Assembly: GCA_963383645.1 (NCBI GenBank)
Contig: OY726560.1
Span: 155,782,488-155,846,487 of the forward strand
Direction: 5' to 3'
DNA from: Muscardinus avellanarius
Lineage: Eukaryota; Chordata; Mammalia; Rodentia; Gliridae
DNA: 64,000 nucleotides
A model generated the notes under the pieces. That model saw nothing but the letters and a program-made list of their open reading frames with translations, was not told where the DNA came from and did no database searches. A program made the translations under genes and the position numbers. Positions 10,000 to 20,379 of this stretch are shown here, piece after piece; position 1 is the stretch's first letter, and the number at the start of each line of letters is the position of its first letter.

Positions 10000-10216
10000 C
10001 CCTTTCTCTCTCTCTCTTTTTTTGTGTGGTACTGGGGGTGGGACCCAGGGACATTCTACCTGCAAGCTCCACCCCAGCCCTATTTTTTATCTTTATTTTG
10101 AAGCAGGGTCTCCCTGAGTTGCAAAGGGCCACACTAAGTAGTAGCTGAGGCTGTCCTTGAACCGTGATCCTCCTGTCTCAGCCTCCCAAATGCTGGGATT
10201 ACAGACAGGCACCTGG
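10000..10216 (-). mobile_element. B1-ID SINE, type 1, with (CT)n tail
   Basis: A short CT run at about 10004-10017 precedes antisense ID GTGGTACTGGGGGTGGGACC. The B1 half ends in a diverged GATTACAGACAGGCACCTGG. Confidence 0.85.
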
Positions 10217-10324
10217 CGAAAGCTCTCTTAAATACAAACTGGAGTCCAGTGTTACTGCTCATAGAAGAAAATCAAGGCCAGCATATCCAGCTTAGAGACA
10301 TTTTATCTTCAGAGATTGCATTCA

Positions 10325-10455
10325 AGCCGCGCACAGTGCTGCATCCTTGTAATTTACTCAGGAAGTGAGGCGGGAGGATGGCTCGAGTCAGGAGTTCAAG
10401 ACCAGCTCGGGCAGCATAGTAAGACATTGTCTCTAAATAAATAAAGTAAAAATAA
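10325..10455 (+). mobile_element. Old 7SL-like monomer (FLAM/proto-B1 type)
   Basis: GGCGGGAGGATGGCTCGAGT, CAGGAGTTCAAGACCAGC and TAGTAAGACATTGTCTCT keep the Alu/FLAM-like wording instead of the CTTAGTGAGACCCTGTTTC of the local SINE, and there is no ID half. It probably predates the dimeric family. Confidence 0.65.
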
Positions 10456-10687
10456 GAAATAATATTCAACTGCTACCACTACAAGTCAAATGCAAATGGT
10501 TTGTAAATATTTTATCAATCTTACCGAAAAATTTGTATAATATTGAGTAGAAGCAAAGAGAATTTCTCTTATACTTTTGGTGGGAATTTTAATTGCTCCA
10601 TTTTCTTTAGAAAGGTTTAGTTATATGTGTGAAAAAGTTCAAAATGACCAATAAACACGCGAAAAGATGTTCAAAATCACTGACCAT

Positions 10688-10985
10688 GCTGGGTGTAGTG
10701 ACGCATGCTTATAATCCCAGTACTTGAGAGGCTGAGACAGGAGGATCTTAGGTTCAAAGCCAGCCTCAGCTACTTAGTGAGGCTCTTGGCAACTTAGTGA
10801 GACCCTGTTTTCAAATAAAATATAAAATAGGTCTTAAAGTATAGCCCGGAGGTAGAAAAGTCCCTGGGTTCCACCCCCAGTACCATCAAAAAGAAAAAAA
10901 AAAAAGAATTAAAAATAGGGCTGGGGGTGTATCTTGGAGGTAGAATGCCCTTGGGTTCAATCTCCAGTACCACCCAAAATAAAAA
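10688..10985 (+). mobile_element. Type 3 B1-ID SINE followed by an extra ID half
   Basis: The B1 half starts GCTGGGTGTAGTGACGCATG. The ID half carries TAGAAAAGTCCCTGGGTTCC. A second ID module starts near 10918 (GGGCTGGGGGTGTATCTTGG). Confidence 0.85.
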
Positions 10986-11020
10986 AAAATATAAAAATAA
11001 ATCACAGATTATTAAAGAAA

Positions 11021-11213
11021 TGCAAAACAGGTGCAGTGGTATTTGCCTATACTATGACTGCTTAGGAAGTTGAGACAGGAGGATCACAGTTCTGAAGCTG
11101 GCCTCAGCAACTTAGTAAGACCTTGTTTCAAAATAAAAAATAAAATAGGACTTAAGGTGTAGCTCAGAGGTAGAATGCTCCTGGGTTCAACCCCCAGTAC
11201 CACAAAAAGAAAA
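11021..11213 (+). mobile_element. B1-ID SINE, diverged
   Basis: The head is degraded (AACAGGTGCAGTGGTATTTG). The ID half is clear (GTGTAGCTCAGAGGTAGAAT, CCCCCAGTACCAC). Confidence 0.82.
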
Positions 11214-11287
11214 AAATCGCACACAGTAAATATGTGTGTTTTGTATATCAGCCATACCTTAAGAAATCTGTTAAAAAATATTTAATG

Positions 11288-11353
11288 AAAGCACACACTT
11301 GTAATCCCAGTACTTGGAGAAGGTAGAATGCTCCCGGGTTCAAATCCCCAGCA

Positions 11354-11419
<66 letters not shown>
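11288..11419 (+). mobile_element. B1-ID SINE with internal deletion and (CA)n(GA)n tail
   Basis: AAGCACACACTTGTAATCCC joins almost directly to AAGGTAGAATGCTCCCGGGT, so most of B1 and the ID start are gone. (CA)n at about 11356-11388 is followed by (GA)n at about 11390-11419. Confidence 0.8.
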
Positions 11420-11422
<3 letters not shown>

Positions 11423-11469
11423 GAATTTTCAGGTTCTAACATGGCTTGCGTGTGTGTGTGCGTGCATGC

Positions 11470-11637
11470 GTGTCCTGGGGGTTAAACCCAGGGGCATTCT
11501 ACTTCCGGGATAGAATAATCCCACTTTATTTTTATTTCTGAAACAGGGTCTCACTAAGTTGCTGAGATTGGCCTGGAACCTGCGCTCCTCCTGTCTTGGC
11601 CTCCCAAGTACTGGGATGACAGGCGTGTGCCACCATG
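11470..11637 (-). mobile_element. B1-ID SINE
   Basis: Antisense ID (GGGGGTTAAACCCAGGGGCA) and B1 (ACAGGCGTGTGCCACCATGA), with a shortened linker. Confidence 0.82.
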
Positions 11638-11699
11638 ACTGCTTTAATGTACCCCTTAAACTTAATAAAACATATAATGACTATTTTTCAATACCATAA

Positions 11700-11829
11700 T
11701 TTTTTTTTTTGCAGTGCTGGAGATTAAACCCAGGGGCATTCTATCTCTGAGCTATACCCATAATCCCGCTTTAGTTTTTATTTCTCCCAAGAACTGAGAT
11801 TACAGGTGTGTGCTCCTATGCCGAGCTCC
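11700..11829 (-). mobile_element. B1-ID SINE, internally deleted
   Basis: Antisense ID GTGCTGGAGATTAAACCCAG runs into TTTTATTTCTCCCAAGAACT, skipping the middle of B1, and ends TGCTCCTATGCCGAGCTC. Confidence 0.75.
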
Positions 11830-11878
11830 CATTTTTCAGTAATTCAGGCCACATACACAGAATAAAGATGTGAAGATT

Positions 11879-12100
11879 ATATATATATATATATTTTTTT
11901 TTTAATTTTTTTTGTGGTACTGGGGTTCCTGGAAGCCCTTCTACCTCCGGGCTACACTCCCAGACCTATTTTTACATTTTTATTTGGAAACAGGGTCTCC
12001 TAAGCCAGCGCGCGTGGCTGGCTTCAAACCTGCGCGATCCTCCCGTCTCTGCCTCCCCAGCGCGGGGATGACAAGCGTGCGCCACCACGCCCGGCTCGTG
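11879..12100 (-). mobile_element. Type 2 B1-ID SINE with hairpin; (TA)n tail
   Basis: (TA)n and poly-T at about 11880-11910 precede GTGGTACTGGGGTTCCTGGA. AAGCCAGC (12002-12009) and GCTGGCTT (12017-12024) enclose GCGCGTG. It ends GCGCCACCACGCCCGGCTC and is rich in intact CpGs. Confidence 0.92.
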
Positions 12101-12240
12101 AAGATATATATTAAAATAGGAATAGAGGGTCATCTTTGGGCATCAGGTTTAGAGTTGACTTTTATGTATTTCTTTGTGTTTGTCTTTATTCTCTAAGATA
12201 AATACATACCAGATTCATTATCAGAAACGAGCAATTTTAT

Positions 12241-12425
12241 ACGCCAGGTATGGTGGCACACACCTGTAATCCCAGTACTTGGGAGGCTGAGACAGGAAGA
12301 CTGCAGGTTTGAAGACAGTCTCGGAAAGTCTAGCAAGACCCTGTTTCAAAATAAAAATAAAATAGGGCCAGGGGTATAACTCAGAGCTAGAATGCCCCAA
12401 GGTCCATCCCTAGTACCCCCCAAAA
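12241..12425 (+). mobile_element. B1-ID SINE, type 1
   Basis: ACGCCAGGTATGGTGGCACA through a diverged ID end, ATCCCTAGTACCCCCC. Confidence 0.85.
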
Positions 12426-12449
12426 AGCAAATTTTAATTATTGAATTAT

Positions 12450-12978
12450 TTATTTTGGTACCGGGGATTGAACCCGGGGGCATTCTACCTCTGAACTATA
12501 CCCTCAGCCCTATTTTTATTTTGAAACAAGGTCTCACGGTTTCATCCCCGGTCCCTATCCAACACAAAGTATATATTATCTTTTTTGTTTTGTGGTATAG
12601 GCGAGGAAACCCAGGGGCATTCTATCTCTGAGCTACACCCTCCACCCTACTTTATTTATTTATTTTTTTTTGAAAGAGGATCTTACTAAGTTGCTGAGGC
12701 TGGCTGCAAACCTGCGATCCTCCTGTCTCAGCCTCCCAAGTACTGGGATTATAGCAATATAAGTAACTTTTTTTTTTTATGGGTCTGGGGATGGAACCCA
12801 GAGGCATTCGACCTCCAAGGTACACCCCCTGCCCAATTTTTTATTCTTTATTTTGAAACAGGGTCTCACTGAGTTGCAGAGGGCCTCGCTTAGTAGCTGG
12901 GGCTGTCCACGAATTGCGATCCTCCAGTCTCAGCCTCCCAAATGCTGGGATGACAAGCGTGTGCCACCACGCCCGGCC
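12450..12978 (-). mobile_element. Three antisense B1-ID SINEs in series
   Basis: ID modules start near 12458 (GGTACCGGGGATTGAACCC; truncated in its B1 half), 12590 (TGTGGTATAGGCGAGGAAAC) and 12780 (GGGTCTGGGGATGGAACCC). The last ends GTGTGCCACCACGCCCGGCC. Confidence 0.87.
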
Positions 12979-13085
12979 AATATAAGTAACTTTGATAAAG
13001 AAAAAGAGATAGATGAAAACTCCCAGGTTACTCCCTCTTAGTAACTAGCATAACTGTCATTCCTCCCAGACCTTTCCTTACATGC

Positions 13086-13088
<3 letters not shown>

Positions 13089-13129
<41 letters not shown>
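13089..13129 (+). repeat. (CA)n microsatellite without an adjacent ID end
   Basis: About 20 CA units in unique sequence; the bases before it do not form CCCCAGTA. This is the main exception to the rule that CA tracts here start at SINE ends. Confidence 0.9.
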
Positions 13130-13132
<3 letters not shown>

Positions 13133-13247
13133 TATGTGACTGCGTCGCACGTTTGCCTCTAACTTCCCTGAAAGCATGAACATTTAGGAGTTTACTAGAG
13201 GATTACATCATTTTTGGCTAAATACTATTCCGCTCTATGGAGATATA

Positions 13248-13805
13248 TTGTCTCAGTCCATTTTAATGGAATGCCACAGACTGGGTTATATATAAAGAGT
13301 AAAGTTTATTGCGTTTACGGGGCTGGAGGCTAGAGCGCCAGAGCGCACAGTCCCGGCATCAGCGGGGCTCTGGAGAGCGCCTTCCGGCTGATGGTGACGT
13401 GGGCGGCTGTCACCTGTTAGGAAGAGTATTAGCAGCGCAGGTCTCCTCCTCTTCTCTTAAAGCTACTGATGTAGTCACGGCCCCACCTCTGGGTTTTTTT
13501 TTTTTTTCCTTTTAGTACTGAGAACGAAACTCAGGGGCATTCTACCTCTGAGCTATGCTCCCAGAACTTTTTATTTTGCTAAGTTGCTGAGGACTTCGCT
13601 CTACTGCTTTGGCTGGTCTCAAATCCCACGATCCTCCTGTGTCAGCCTCCCAGGAGCTGGATTTACAGGCCTGCGCCGCCGTGCCTGGCCGGGACCCCAC
13701 TCTCTTGACTCCATCTCGTCCCGAGGCGCCACATGTAAACCCAGTAAACACGGACTGGGGATTATGTTTCTAACACGCAAGCTTGGGGGGAACACAGTCA
13801 AACCT
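13248..13805 (-). mobile_element. Antisense MaLR LTR (MST/THE1-like), split by a SINE
   Basis: CTCAGTCCATTTTAATGG, CCACAGACTGGGTTATATAT, AAAGTTTATTGCG and GGGGCTGGAGGCTAG match the reverse of an MST/THE1-type LTR. After the SINE at 13490-13692 it resumes and ends GGGGGGAACACAGTCAAACC, the expected far end. Confidence 0.72.
13490..13692 (-). mobile_element. B1-ID SINE inside the MaLR LTR
   Basis: A poly-T run and TTTTAGTACTGAGAACGAAA lead to antisense B1 ending CGCCGCCGTGCCTGGCC. Confidence 0.85.
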
Positions 13806-13934
13806 AGCGTGTACTTGACGAAAAACCAACTCGGGCGGTTAGTGCCCTTGACTCATGCCACCCACTTTCCAACAGGTTTTTTTTTTCTATTACCAATAAA
13901 GCAACTTCTACCACTAGTACGTGATTCCCTCGTT

Positions 13935-14143
13935 ACAGTGAACTGGGGATGGAACCCAGGGGCATTCCACCTCTGAGCTGCACCCTCAGCCCTATTTCCC
14001 TATTTTTTTTTATTCTTTACTTTGAAACAGGGTCTCACTAAGTTGCAGAGAGCCTAAGTAGCTGAGGCTGGTTACAAACCTGTCATCTTCCTGTCTCAGC
14101 CTCTCAAATGCTGGGATTACAAGCATGCACCGCCATGCCTGGA
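13935..14143 (-). mobile_element. B1-ID SINE, type 1
   Basis: Antisense ID AACTGGGGATGGAACCCAGG and antisense B1 ending GCACCGCCATGCCTGGA. Confidence 0.88.
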
Positions 14144-14769
14144 TCTTACTTTTTTTTTTTTTTTTTTTACTCAGATGTTTCTAGCCAATAGGAGTGCCAA
14201 GGACCTTGACAGGCAAGTCAGGTAGCTCGGAATGCTTTCTTGAAGAACTGTGAAAGGACCATAGTAGTCCATCCATTGCAGCAGCTGGCTCACTCTGCAA
14301 AGCACATCGAGGGGGTGATGGGAAAGGAAGTCCAGAGGCTTCCAGAAACACAATTGTGTGTTTACCGAGCCCGTGGTCACGACTTTGAATTCAGGTGGGG
14401 GCATGTTTACTGTGAGGTGAAGATCTTCACAGAACGGTGCATCTCAATCTGAGGACCAGAATTCTTGCGATTAATAGAGCACCCGCCCAGCGCTGTAATT
14501 ACAAACCCGCCCCAAAGTCTAGTCCAAGAGGCAGCGGGGGACCTTTCCAAGGAAGCAAGTGTGCGGGGTCTTCGGGAGGATTCTGACCCTCCTCTTGATT
14601 AAGTGCCTGCTGCCTCCCTGAGCTCCAGGGATCAGGGGTCGGGCAGAGGCGGGCTGGGCACGGTTTGCTCCCACTCGTGGACCGAAGGTTTCCTGTGGCA
14701 CCTTCAGTCTCCCTGATCCTCACAAGACTGCCTCTGTACCCGAACCACCCTTTTCTCCTTTTCTTTCCT

Positions 14770-14890
14770 TCTGTTAACTCCTTTCCGTGCTCTCCCCACT
14801 CTTCCCAGTCTTCTTCCTAACGAGCTCCTATTCATCCCTCGGAGCCCATTTCTCAGCTCACCTTTCCTTGGAAGTTTGCCCGTCCCTCTT
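14770..14890 (+). mobile_element. Possible L2 3' end remnant
   Basis: GAGCTCCTATTCATCCCTCG, then CATTTCTCAGCTCACCTTTC and CTTGGAAG follow the order of the L2 3' region. It is old and short. Confidence 0.4.
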
Positions 14891-16149
14891 GGGCTGGTCA
14901 TCTCAGAGCATGTCTATGTGTTTGGGGAACAGCAGGGTGTCACAGAGAGCCAGCTTTCTTAGGCGGGCTGGCCTGTTTCCGCTGGAACCCGTCCCTGGGA
15001 TTCATTAATGCTTTCTTCAGGGCCTGCAAGGCAAGGACATGGCAGCCGGCTCTGCCTTCTTGTTAGTGTCTGGGGCTTCTAGATGGCCGGCAGCCCTCGG
15101 GACGCCACACTAGCACCAGAAGACAATGGAGCAGCCTCCTGAAGGATCGTCAAAGGGAAAATCTAATAAAGCAGCACGGCCCTCTTTAACCAGGCACCCA
15201 GGGCACAGGCACTTTGTGGGGTCTGCCCCCCAGAAGCAGTGCAATGTGAAAATCACCAGGGCAAAGCGTCTGGCTTGTAGAGCGGCCCTGGCCCACGCTA
15301 CCCAGGCAGTGGTCCACAGACAGAGCGGAAAGCTCTTGCCACGGTGTTCCGTCCACCCCTGCTCCGGGAGTGTCCCTCCTGCCACCAGTGATGGACCCTG
15401 GGGATAGAACATGGAGACCGGCTCCTCACCACCGAGGAACCGAGGGGGGTTCACAAGGCGGCTGTCACAGTGCCCCAGAGCCAAGGGCTCTAAGATGCTT
15501 CCTGGGGCATCTCCCTCCCTGAGGATGCTCCAGGGATCTGGAAGGGGGATGGCTCTTAGGGGCTAGGACAGGAGCGTGGATTAGGAAGGGTTGACAGAGC
15601 CTCTCCTGGTGATGGGGAGGAGGAGCACAGGCAGATGCCAGGCCCCTGAGGTCCCCTGGCTTGCGGTGCCCTCCTCGGGAGTGTTCCATGGCTCCCCAGT
15701 TCACTTCTGCCAAGCTCAGGACAGACTCCTCCTACACAGCCCTGGCCATTGCCAGCGTACGCACCTCCCTGCAGCGCTGCCCTCCTCTCTCTCCGCTCTC
15801 CCTGCCTTTTGCCCGTGGTCTGGAAGGCTCCATCGCTATGGCTGCCCCTCAGTACCCTCAGGACGGATGCTCCCGGAAGTTTGGGTGGCTTGGAGAAGTG
15901 GCGCCAGCCTCAGGGATGAGGGCAGCGGCTTCTCTCTGCCAGAAAGATGGTGGGCTCAGAGGCAGCTCCAGGCCCCTGCTCCACAGGAGAAACAAAGTAA
16001 TGGCCCTCGGCGGCCTTTGCTCCTGTGCATGGGGACAACTAGGGAATGCCTCCTCGTTCCAAACAGGTGTGTTCTAGAGACTTCCAGAGGGATGCTCATG
16101 CCGGTCCACGGGGCCCCAATGCCCCTCCGCTCCCTCCATCATCCATGAC

Positions 16150-16275
16150 ACAAACACGCGGGGAAGGCCTGCGTGTGCCCGGCACTGTGATGGGACTGGG
16201 GCACAAAGAGGACTGTTGCAGGCCCTGTCCTCAGGCGCTTCTGGCCCAGGGGGACTCAGAGCTGGACACGGACAG
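16150..16275 (+). mobile_element. Old mammalian repeat, same type as 6940-7090
   Basis: TGTGCCCGGCACTGTGATGG, GGCCCTGTCCTCAGGCGCTT and GGACACGGACAGAGAGG keep the order of the dispersed GCCAGGCACTGTGCTAGG-type repeat. Confidence 0.4.
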
Positions 16276-16379
16276 AGAGGGCCACGCGCTGGCCCAGAGG
16301 AGGGGGAATCGCAGCTCAGGCCGGCGCCGGGAAGGCACAGAGCCGGAGAATGGAGAAATGGAGAAAATCAGGTGCCACG

Positions 16380-16645
16380 TGCACGTGCGTGCGTTTGTGT
16401 GTACAAATACATGTATGTATGTCTATGAGTGTATGTATATACATATATGAGCATGGATGCTGTGTTTATATATGTCTGTACATGTGCGTATGTGTGTTTG
16501 TTGTTCTTGAATGTTCACAGATGAATGAACACACGTACTATCTATGCATGGGTGTATGGGCAGGCACAAGTACACGGGTATGTCTTGTACATGTCTTATG
16601 TATACATTTGTGTGTGTGTGTATGTGTGTGTGTTCGACACACGTT
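16380..16645 (+). repeat. Degenerate (TG/TA)n alternating purine-pyrimidine tract
   Basis: TG, TATG and TGTA units are broken by CATG and CACA, as in GTGCACGTGCGTGCGTTTGT and TATGTATACATTTGTGTGTG. It looks like a decayed microsatellite and could adopt unusual helix forms. Confidence 0.75.
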
Positions 16646-16734
16646 TCAGGCAGAGGGAATGGGAAGAGCTAAGGACAGGAGATCAGCTGGTCGTCTTGGG
16701 GTTTTAAGGGAGATTAGTGTGAGGAAAGGTGGGC

Positions 16735-16955
16735 TGAGCCGGCGTGGTGGCGCACGCTTGTCATCCCAGCATTGGGGAGGCTGAGACAGGAGGATCGTGG
16801 CTTGCGGCCAGCCTCAGCTACCTAGTGAGGCCCTTGGCAACTCAGTGAGACCCTGTTTCAAAATAAAGAAGAAAACATAGGGCTGGGGGTGTAGCTCGGA
16901 GGTAGAGTGCCCCTGGGCTCCATCCCCAGAACCACACACACACACACAAGGTGTG
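16735..16955 (+). mobile_element. B1-ID SINE, type 1, with short CA tail
   Basis: GAGCCGGCGTGGTGGCGCAC through CCCCAGAACCACACACACAC. Confidence 0.9.
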
Positions 16956-17250
16956 AAGCTGGGGTAGATGGCGGAGGACTTGATCTCCTTTGTCCCTGGC
17001 CGCCACCTGAGAAGCAGGGACTGAGCCGGGGACCCTGCAGGTCCAGTGCTCCCCGTCCTCTTGGGAAGGCCACCCTCACAGGACGGGCAGAACTGCCGTG
17101 AGCTATGAGTTTCAGGTGAGGAAAGACCAGGAAGACTGGTCACTCCTCCTCCTATTTAGGAGGAATTTGGCTTTGAAAGTTTGAAAGAAACCGAGGGAAG
17201 TCCTGCTTTATCCTTCCTGCTCTTTCTTTCCCACGATTTCTTATTAAACA
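16956..17250. other. Unique spacer
   Basis: GC-rich, with no recognised repeat or coding region. Confidence 0.45.
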
Positions 17251-17399
17251 GCTAATGACTCAAGCCACTGGACAATGCCGGGCACTGTGGAGGGGCCCCC
17301 GGTTTGCAGCACGGAGCCGGTGCCTCAGGTGAACCCTGTGCGGGAAGCAGGGTGGTCCCCGGGAGGCCCCTGACATCTGCATCACGCTGGGGGACCTGC

Positions 17400-17660
17400 C
17401 ACAGGGCTCTTTTAAAAAATAAAGGCCTGGATTCGGAACAAACTCTTTTTGTGGGAATAATTGTTACACTCCAAGTATTTGTGGGCTCAATTTTGCACAC
17501 AATTAATTGTACTTACAAATGGCTCCTTGAGGGCACAATTAGTCACCGGCAACTCGGTTCTAAAGGCGCCAGAGGCTAATTGTACCCCCAAGTGAGAAGT
17601 TTCAGGTGTAATTAATTATTCTTTAATTATTAAATTTATTATTTATTGGTTGGATGCACA
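17400..17660. promoter_or_regulatory. AT-rich, TAAT-dense candidate conserved element
   Basis: It contains the perfect 12-bp palindrome ACAATTAATTGT (17499-17510), GCACAATTAGTC near 17535, and GTAATTAATTATTCTTTAAT near 17610. These TAAT cores are of the type bound by homeodomain proteins. There is no SINE, and GC-rich DNA lies on both sides. That it is an enhancer is inference from composition. Confidence 0.4.
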
Positions 17661-18100
17661 AAGTGGTGCTCCGATGAACCGGCTGGCTGGAGGGCGGCTG
17701 GGGAGAGGCTGCGCCACCCTCTGAGCCAACTGGGGCACGTGCCTGTAGGGGGGCTCGCTGGCTGCCCGGCTGGGCGCTGTGGGGACTCCTCAAACCACAC
17801 AGGAGTCAGCTGACCTGGTGGACGGAGGCGGCGGCCAGAAGGCTTGGGGCCTGGGCCCCGAGTGCGGCAGAGGGAAGGGGCTGGGGCCTGAAGTTGTCCG
17901 CGGTGTGATGGGCCAGACCTCGTCCCTCTCTGAGCCTCACTGTAAAATGAACAACAGCGCTGACTGACCTCACTTGCCGTGTAGACGGAAGGTGACCAGG
18001 TCCAAAGCCAGCAGCACAAAGCAAAGGCTAGCCACCCGAGAGGCAGCCTGGGAAGGTGGTCTGGAACCAAACTCAGGAGAGTTGAAAATGTATCTATAAA
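17661..18100. other. Unique GC-rich spacer with a MIR trace
   Basis: Near 17915-17985, CTCTGAGCCTCACTGTAAAA resembles the MIR core. The rest is unique. The 154-codon minus frame (17639-18103) has no recognisable domain. Confidence 0.45.
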
Positions 18101-18275
18101 CATTTGGCGCCGGGACTCGAACCCAGGGCCTCATGCATACCAGGCAAGTGTTCTCCCACAGAGCTGAGGCCCCAGCCCTTTTTATTTTTTTTTATTTCGA
18201 GACAGGCCTAAGTTGCCAAGGCTGGTCTTGAACTTGGGTTCATCACTAATAATTAATTAGTGGCTGGGATTACAG
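18101..18275 (-). mobile_element. Full-length ID joined to an old 7SL-like half
   Basis: Antisense ID keeps the segment missing from the dimer's ID half (CTCATGCATACCAGGCAAGT, AGCTGAGGCCCCAGCCC). TTTCGAGACAGGCCTAAGTT and TGGTCTTGAACTTGG follow, closer to FLAM than to local B1. Confidence 0.7.
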
Positions 18276-18289
18276 CAAATTTACCAGTT

Positions 18290-18495
18290 TTGAAACTTAG
18301 ATGTCCCCCTCAGCTGCGTCACCTCAGACAGGCCATCGATTCTGCCTGGGCCTCAGTTTCCTCCTCTGTGAACGGAGAATCCATACCAGCAATCCTCCGC
18401 ACCGGATGGGAGAGCTGGATATGACTGCGTATGTAAATCATTTGGCAGAGTGCCTGCCCACCGTAAACTCTAGAAAGTATTTGCTATTATTTCTT
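18290..18495 (+). mobile_element. MIR element
   Basis: GCCTCAGTTTCCTCCTCTGT, TATGTAAATCATTTGGCAGA, GTGCCTGCCCACCGTAAACT and TATTTGCTATTATT follow MIR order from its conserved core to its 3' end. Confidence 0.8.
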
Positions 18496-18611
18496 TTATT
18501 ACCTCCACGGCCACCCAACTGTTTTCACCAGAGAAGTCGCTGCACAAATGGTTCCCCAATTTTGTTTAAAATGTTTTGTATTTATGCTGATTCCTGATTC
18601 AGAGAATGTGT

Positions 18612-19054
18612 CTGTGGTACTGGGGATGCAACCCAGGGGCACCCCACCTCTGAGCTACGTCCCCAACTCTATTCTATTCCTTGTATTTTGAAAGAGGATC
18701 TCACCGAGTTGCGGAGGGCCTCATTAAGTTGTTGAGGCTGGCCAAGATCCTGCCATCCTTCTGTCTCATTCTCCTAAGTACTAGGATTACAAGCATGCAC
18801 CATTGTGCCCAGCCAGAGAATATTATCTTATATATTTATTTATTTACTTTTGCAGAACTGGGGATTGAACCCATGGGCATTCTACCTCCAAGCTACACTC
18901 CAAGCCCTATTTTTTATTCTTTATTTTGAAACAGAATCTCACCAAGTTGCAGATGGCCTCACTAAGTAGCTTAGGTTGACCAAGAACCTGAGATCCTCCT
19001 GTCTCAGCCTCCCAAGCACTGGGATTACAAGCATGTGCTACTACGCCTGACTGA
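18612..19054 (-). mobile_element. Two antisense B1-ID SINEs
   Basis: ID starts near 18614 (TGTGGTACTGGGGATGCAAC) and 18854 (TTGCAGAACTGGGGATTGAA). Their B1 halves end CACCATTGTGCCCAGCC and GCTACTACGCCTGACTGA. Confidence 0.87.
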
Positions 19055-19106
19055 GAATAAATTTTGTGGCCAAGACAGGAGAAGCTGCATTAAATACTTA
19101 AAGTGG

Positions 19107-19275
19107 CCGGGTATGGTGGCACACACCTGTAATCTGTCTTTGAGAGACTGAGGTAGGAGGATCGCCAGAGTGTGCTAACTTATTAAAACCCTGTTTCTAA
19201 GTAAAAAAACTAAATAGGGATAAAGGTATAGCTCAGAGCTAGATCACCCCTGGATTCAATTCTCAGTGCCCTGTG

Positions 19276-19322
<47 letters not shown>
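19107..19322 (+). mobile_element. Diverged B1-ID SINE with (GT)n tail
   Basis: GGCCGGGTATGGTGGCACAC leads to TTCTCAGTGCCCTGTGGGGT, then (GT)n to 19322. Here a GT rather than a CA run follows a + strand ID end. Confidence 0.8.
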
Positions 19323-19324
<2 letters not shown>

Positions 19325-19629
19325 AGTTCAAAGTGGTTATGCATAGCTGCAGGATGAAGTTATGGGTGGTCATTTTCTTCTTGGACTTTTTCAGTATTTT
19401 TCTTTCTTTTTTTTTGTTTTTTTGTTTTGGTGGTTTCTATTTGAATAGTGTGCATGCTTCCAAGCAGTTACATGAGTCCTTCTGCAAACCTATGTGTATG
19501 TCCAGCTCTTGGCTGTCTCTTTAGGTCCTTTGAGGACGAGTTTTGTCCCCATCTCCTTCCTGTTGCCACAGCCCCCCACCATAAGCCGCTATCTTCTTCT
19601 TCTTCAGGTTCCCTGTACCTCCTTTATTT
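19323..19629. other. Unique spacer
   Basis: About 300 bp with a T-rich tract near 19400-19430 and no supported gene. Confidence 0.45.
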
Positions 19630-19838
19630 CTTTTTTTTGTGGTCCTGGGAATTGAGTCCAAGGGTATTCTACCTCTGAGCTACACCCTCAGCCTTATTTT
19701 CTTCTTTATTTAGAAACAGGGTCTCACTAAGTTGCAGAGAGCCTCACCTAGTCGCTGAGGCTGGCTGCAAAACTACGATCCTCCTATCTCAGCCTCCCAA
19801 GCCCGAGAATTACAGGGGTGGGCCACCATGCCTGGCGC
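19630..19838 (-). mobile_element. B1-ID SINE, type 1
   Basis: TTTTGTGGTCCTGGGAATTG through GTGGGCCACCATGCCTGGCG. Confidence 0.88.
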
Positions 19839-20379
19839 CTTCATTTAATTTTAGATTTTATTGAAACAAAAATTCAGAGGATCACAGAAAATAATACAGC
19901 CGATACTCTAAATACCTGGTACCAGAAGAAACATGCCTTAGCCCTATCAGCTTTACTTCAGGTCTATTTTTGGGAAACGGAACATTACAGACACAGCTGA
20001 AGCCTCCTTCATGCCCCTCCCCCTGTCCAGAGAGAGCCACGGCCTGAACTGGGTGCCCATCTTTCTCACTACACGTGTGCCCATCTCGAAGCATTTTGCA
20101 GTGTCTTGAGAATGCTCAGAATGCTATCACTTTGCGACACGGCTTCCCCTTGACTGTCTGCCTGTGAACCCTGTGCACTGTGATCCCGCCAGATGCAGCT
20201 CTTCAGATGGCCGGCTGAGGTCTTGGGGACTGTGCTGCCCGGGACTCTAGGACAGTGCTCCGAAGCCAGGGAGCTTTCCCTGGGCACCACCTCTACGTTA
20301 CACCAGGGAGCTCTAGCCGCAAGTCACAGAGGCTGAACACCCAGCTAACTTAAGCTGGAAATGAATTTATTGACCAGCT
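19839..20379. other. Unique spacer
   Basis: About 540 bp with no recognised repeat or coding exon. Confidence 0.45.

Larger units (their letters stand above)
14144..16379. other. SINE-free, GC-rich unique block
   Basis: About 2.2 kb with no B1-ID copy, the longest such stretch in the first half. It has L2-like text at 14770-14890 and an old-repeat stretch at 16150-16275. Overlapping frames on both strands (for example 15591-16148 + and 15465-15713 -) have no domain or clear splice sites, so I call none of them. Confidence 0.5.

Noticed and set aside
11879..12100. CpG island
   Set aside because: The CpGs belong to a young type 2 SINE; the same applies at 25879 and 30345.
15591..16148. 185-codon open frame in unique GC-rich DNA, with others overlapping it
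   Set aside because: Several frames on both strands are open at once, as expected in GC-rich DNA. I see no family motif and no credible exon borders. Conservation data could change this.
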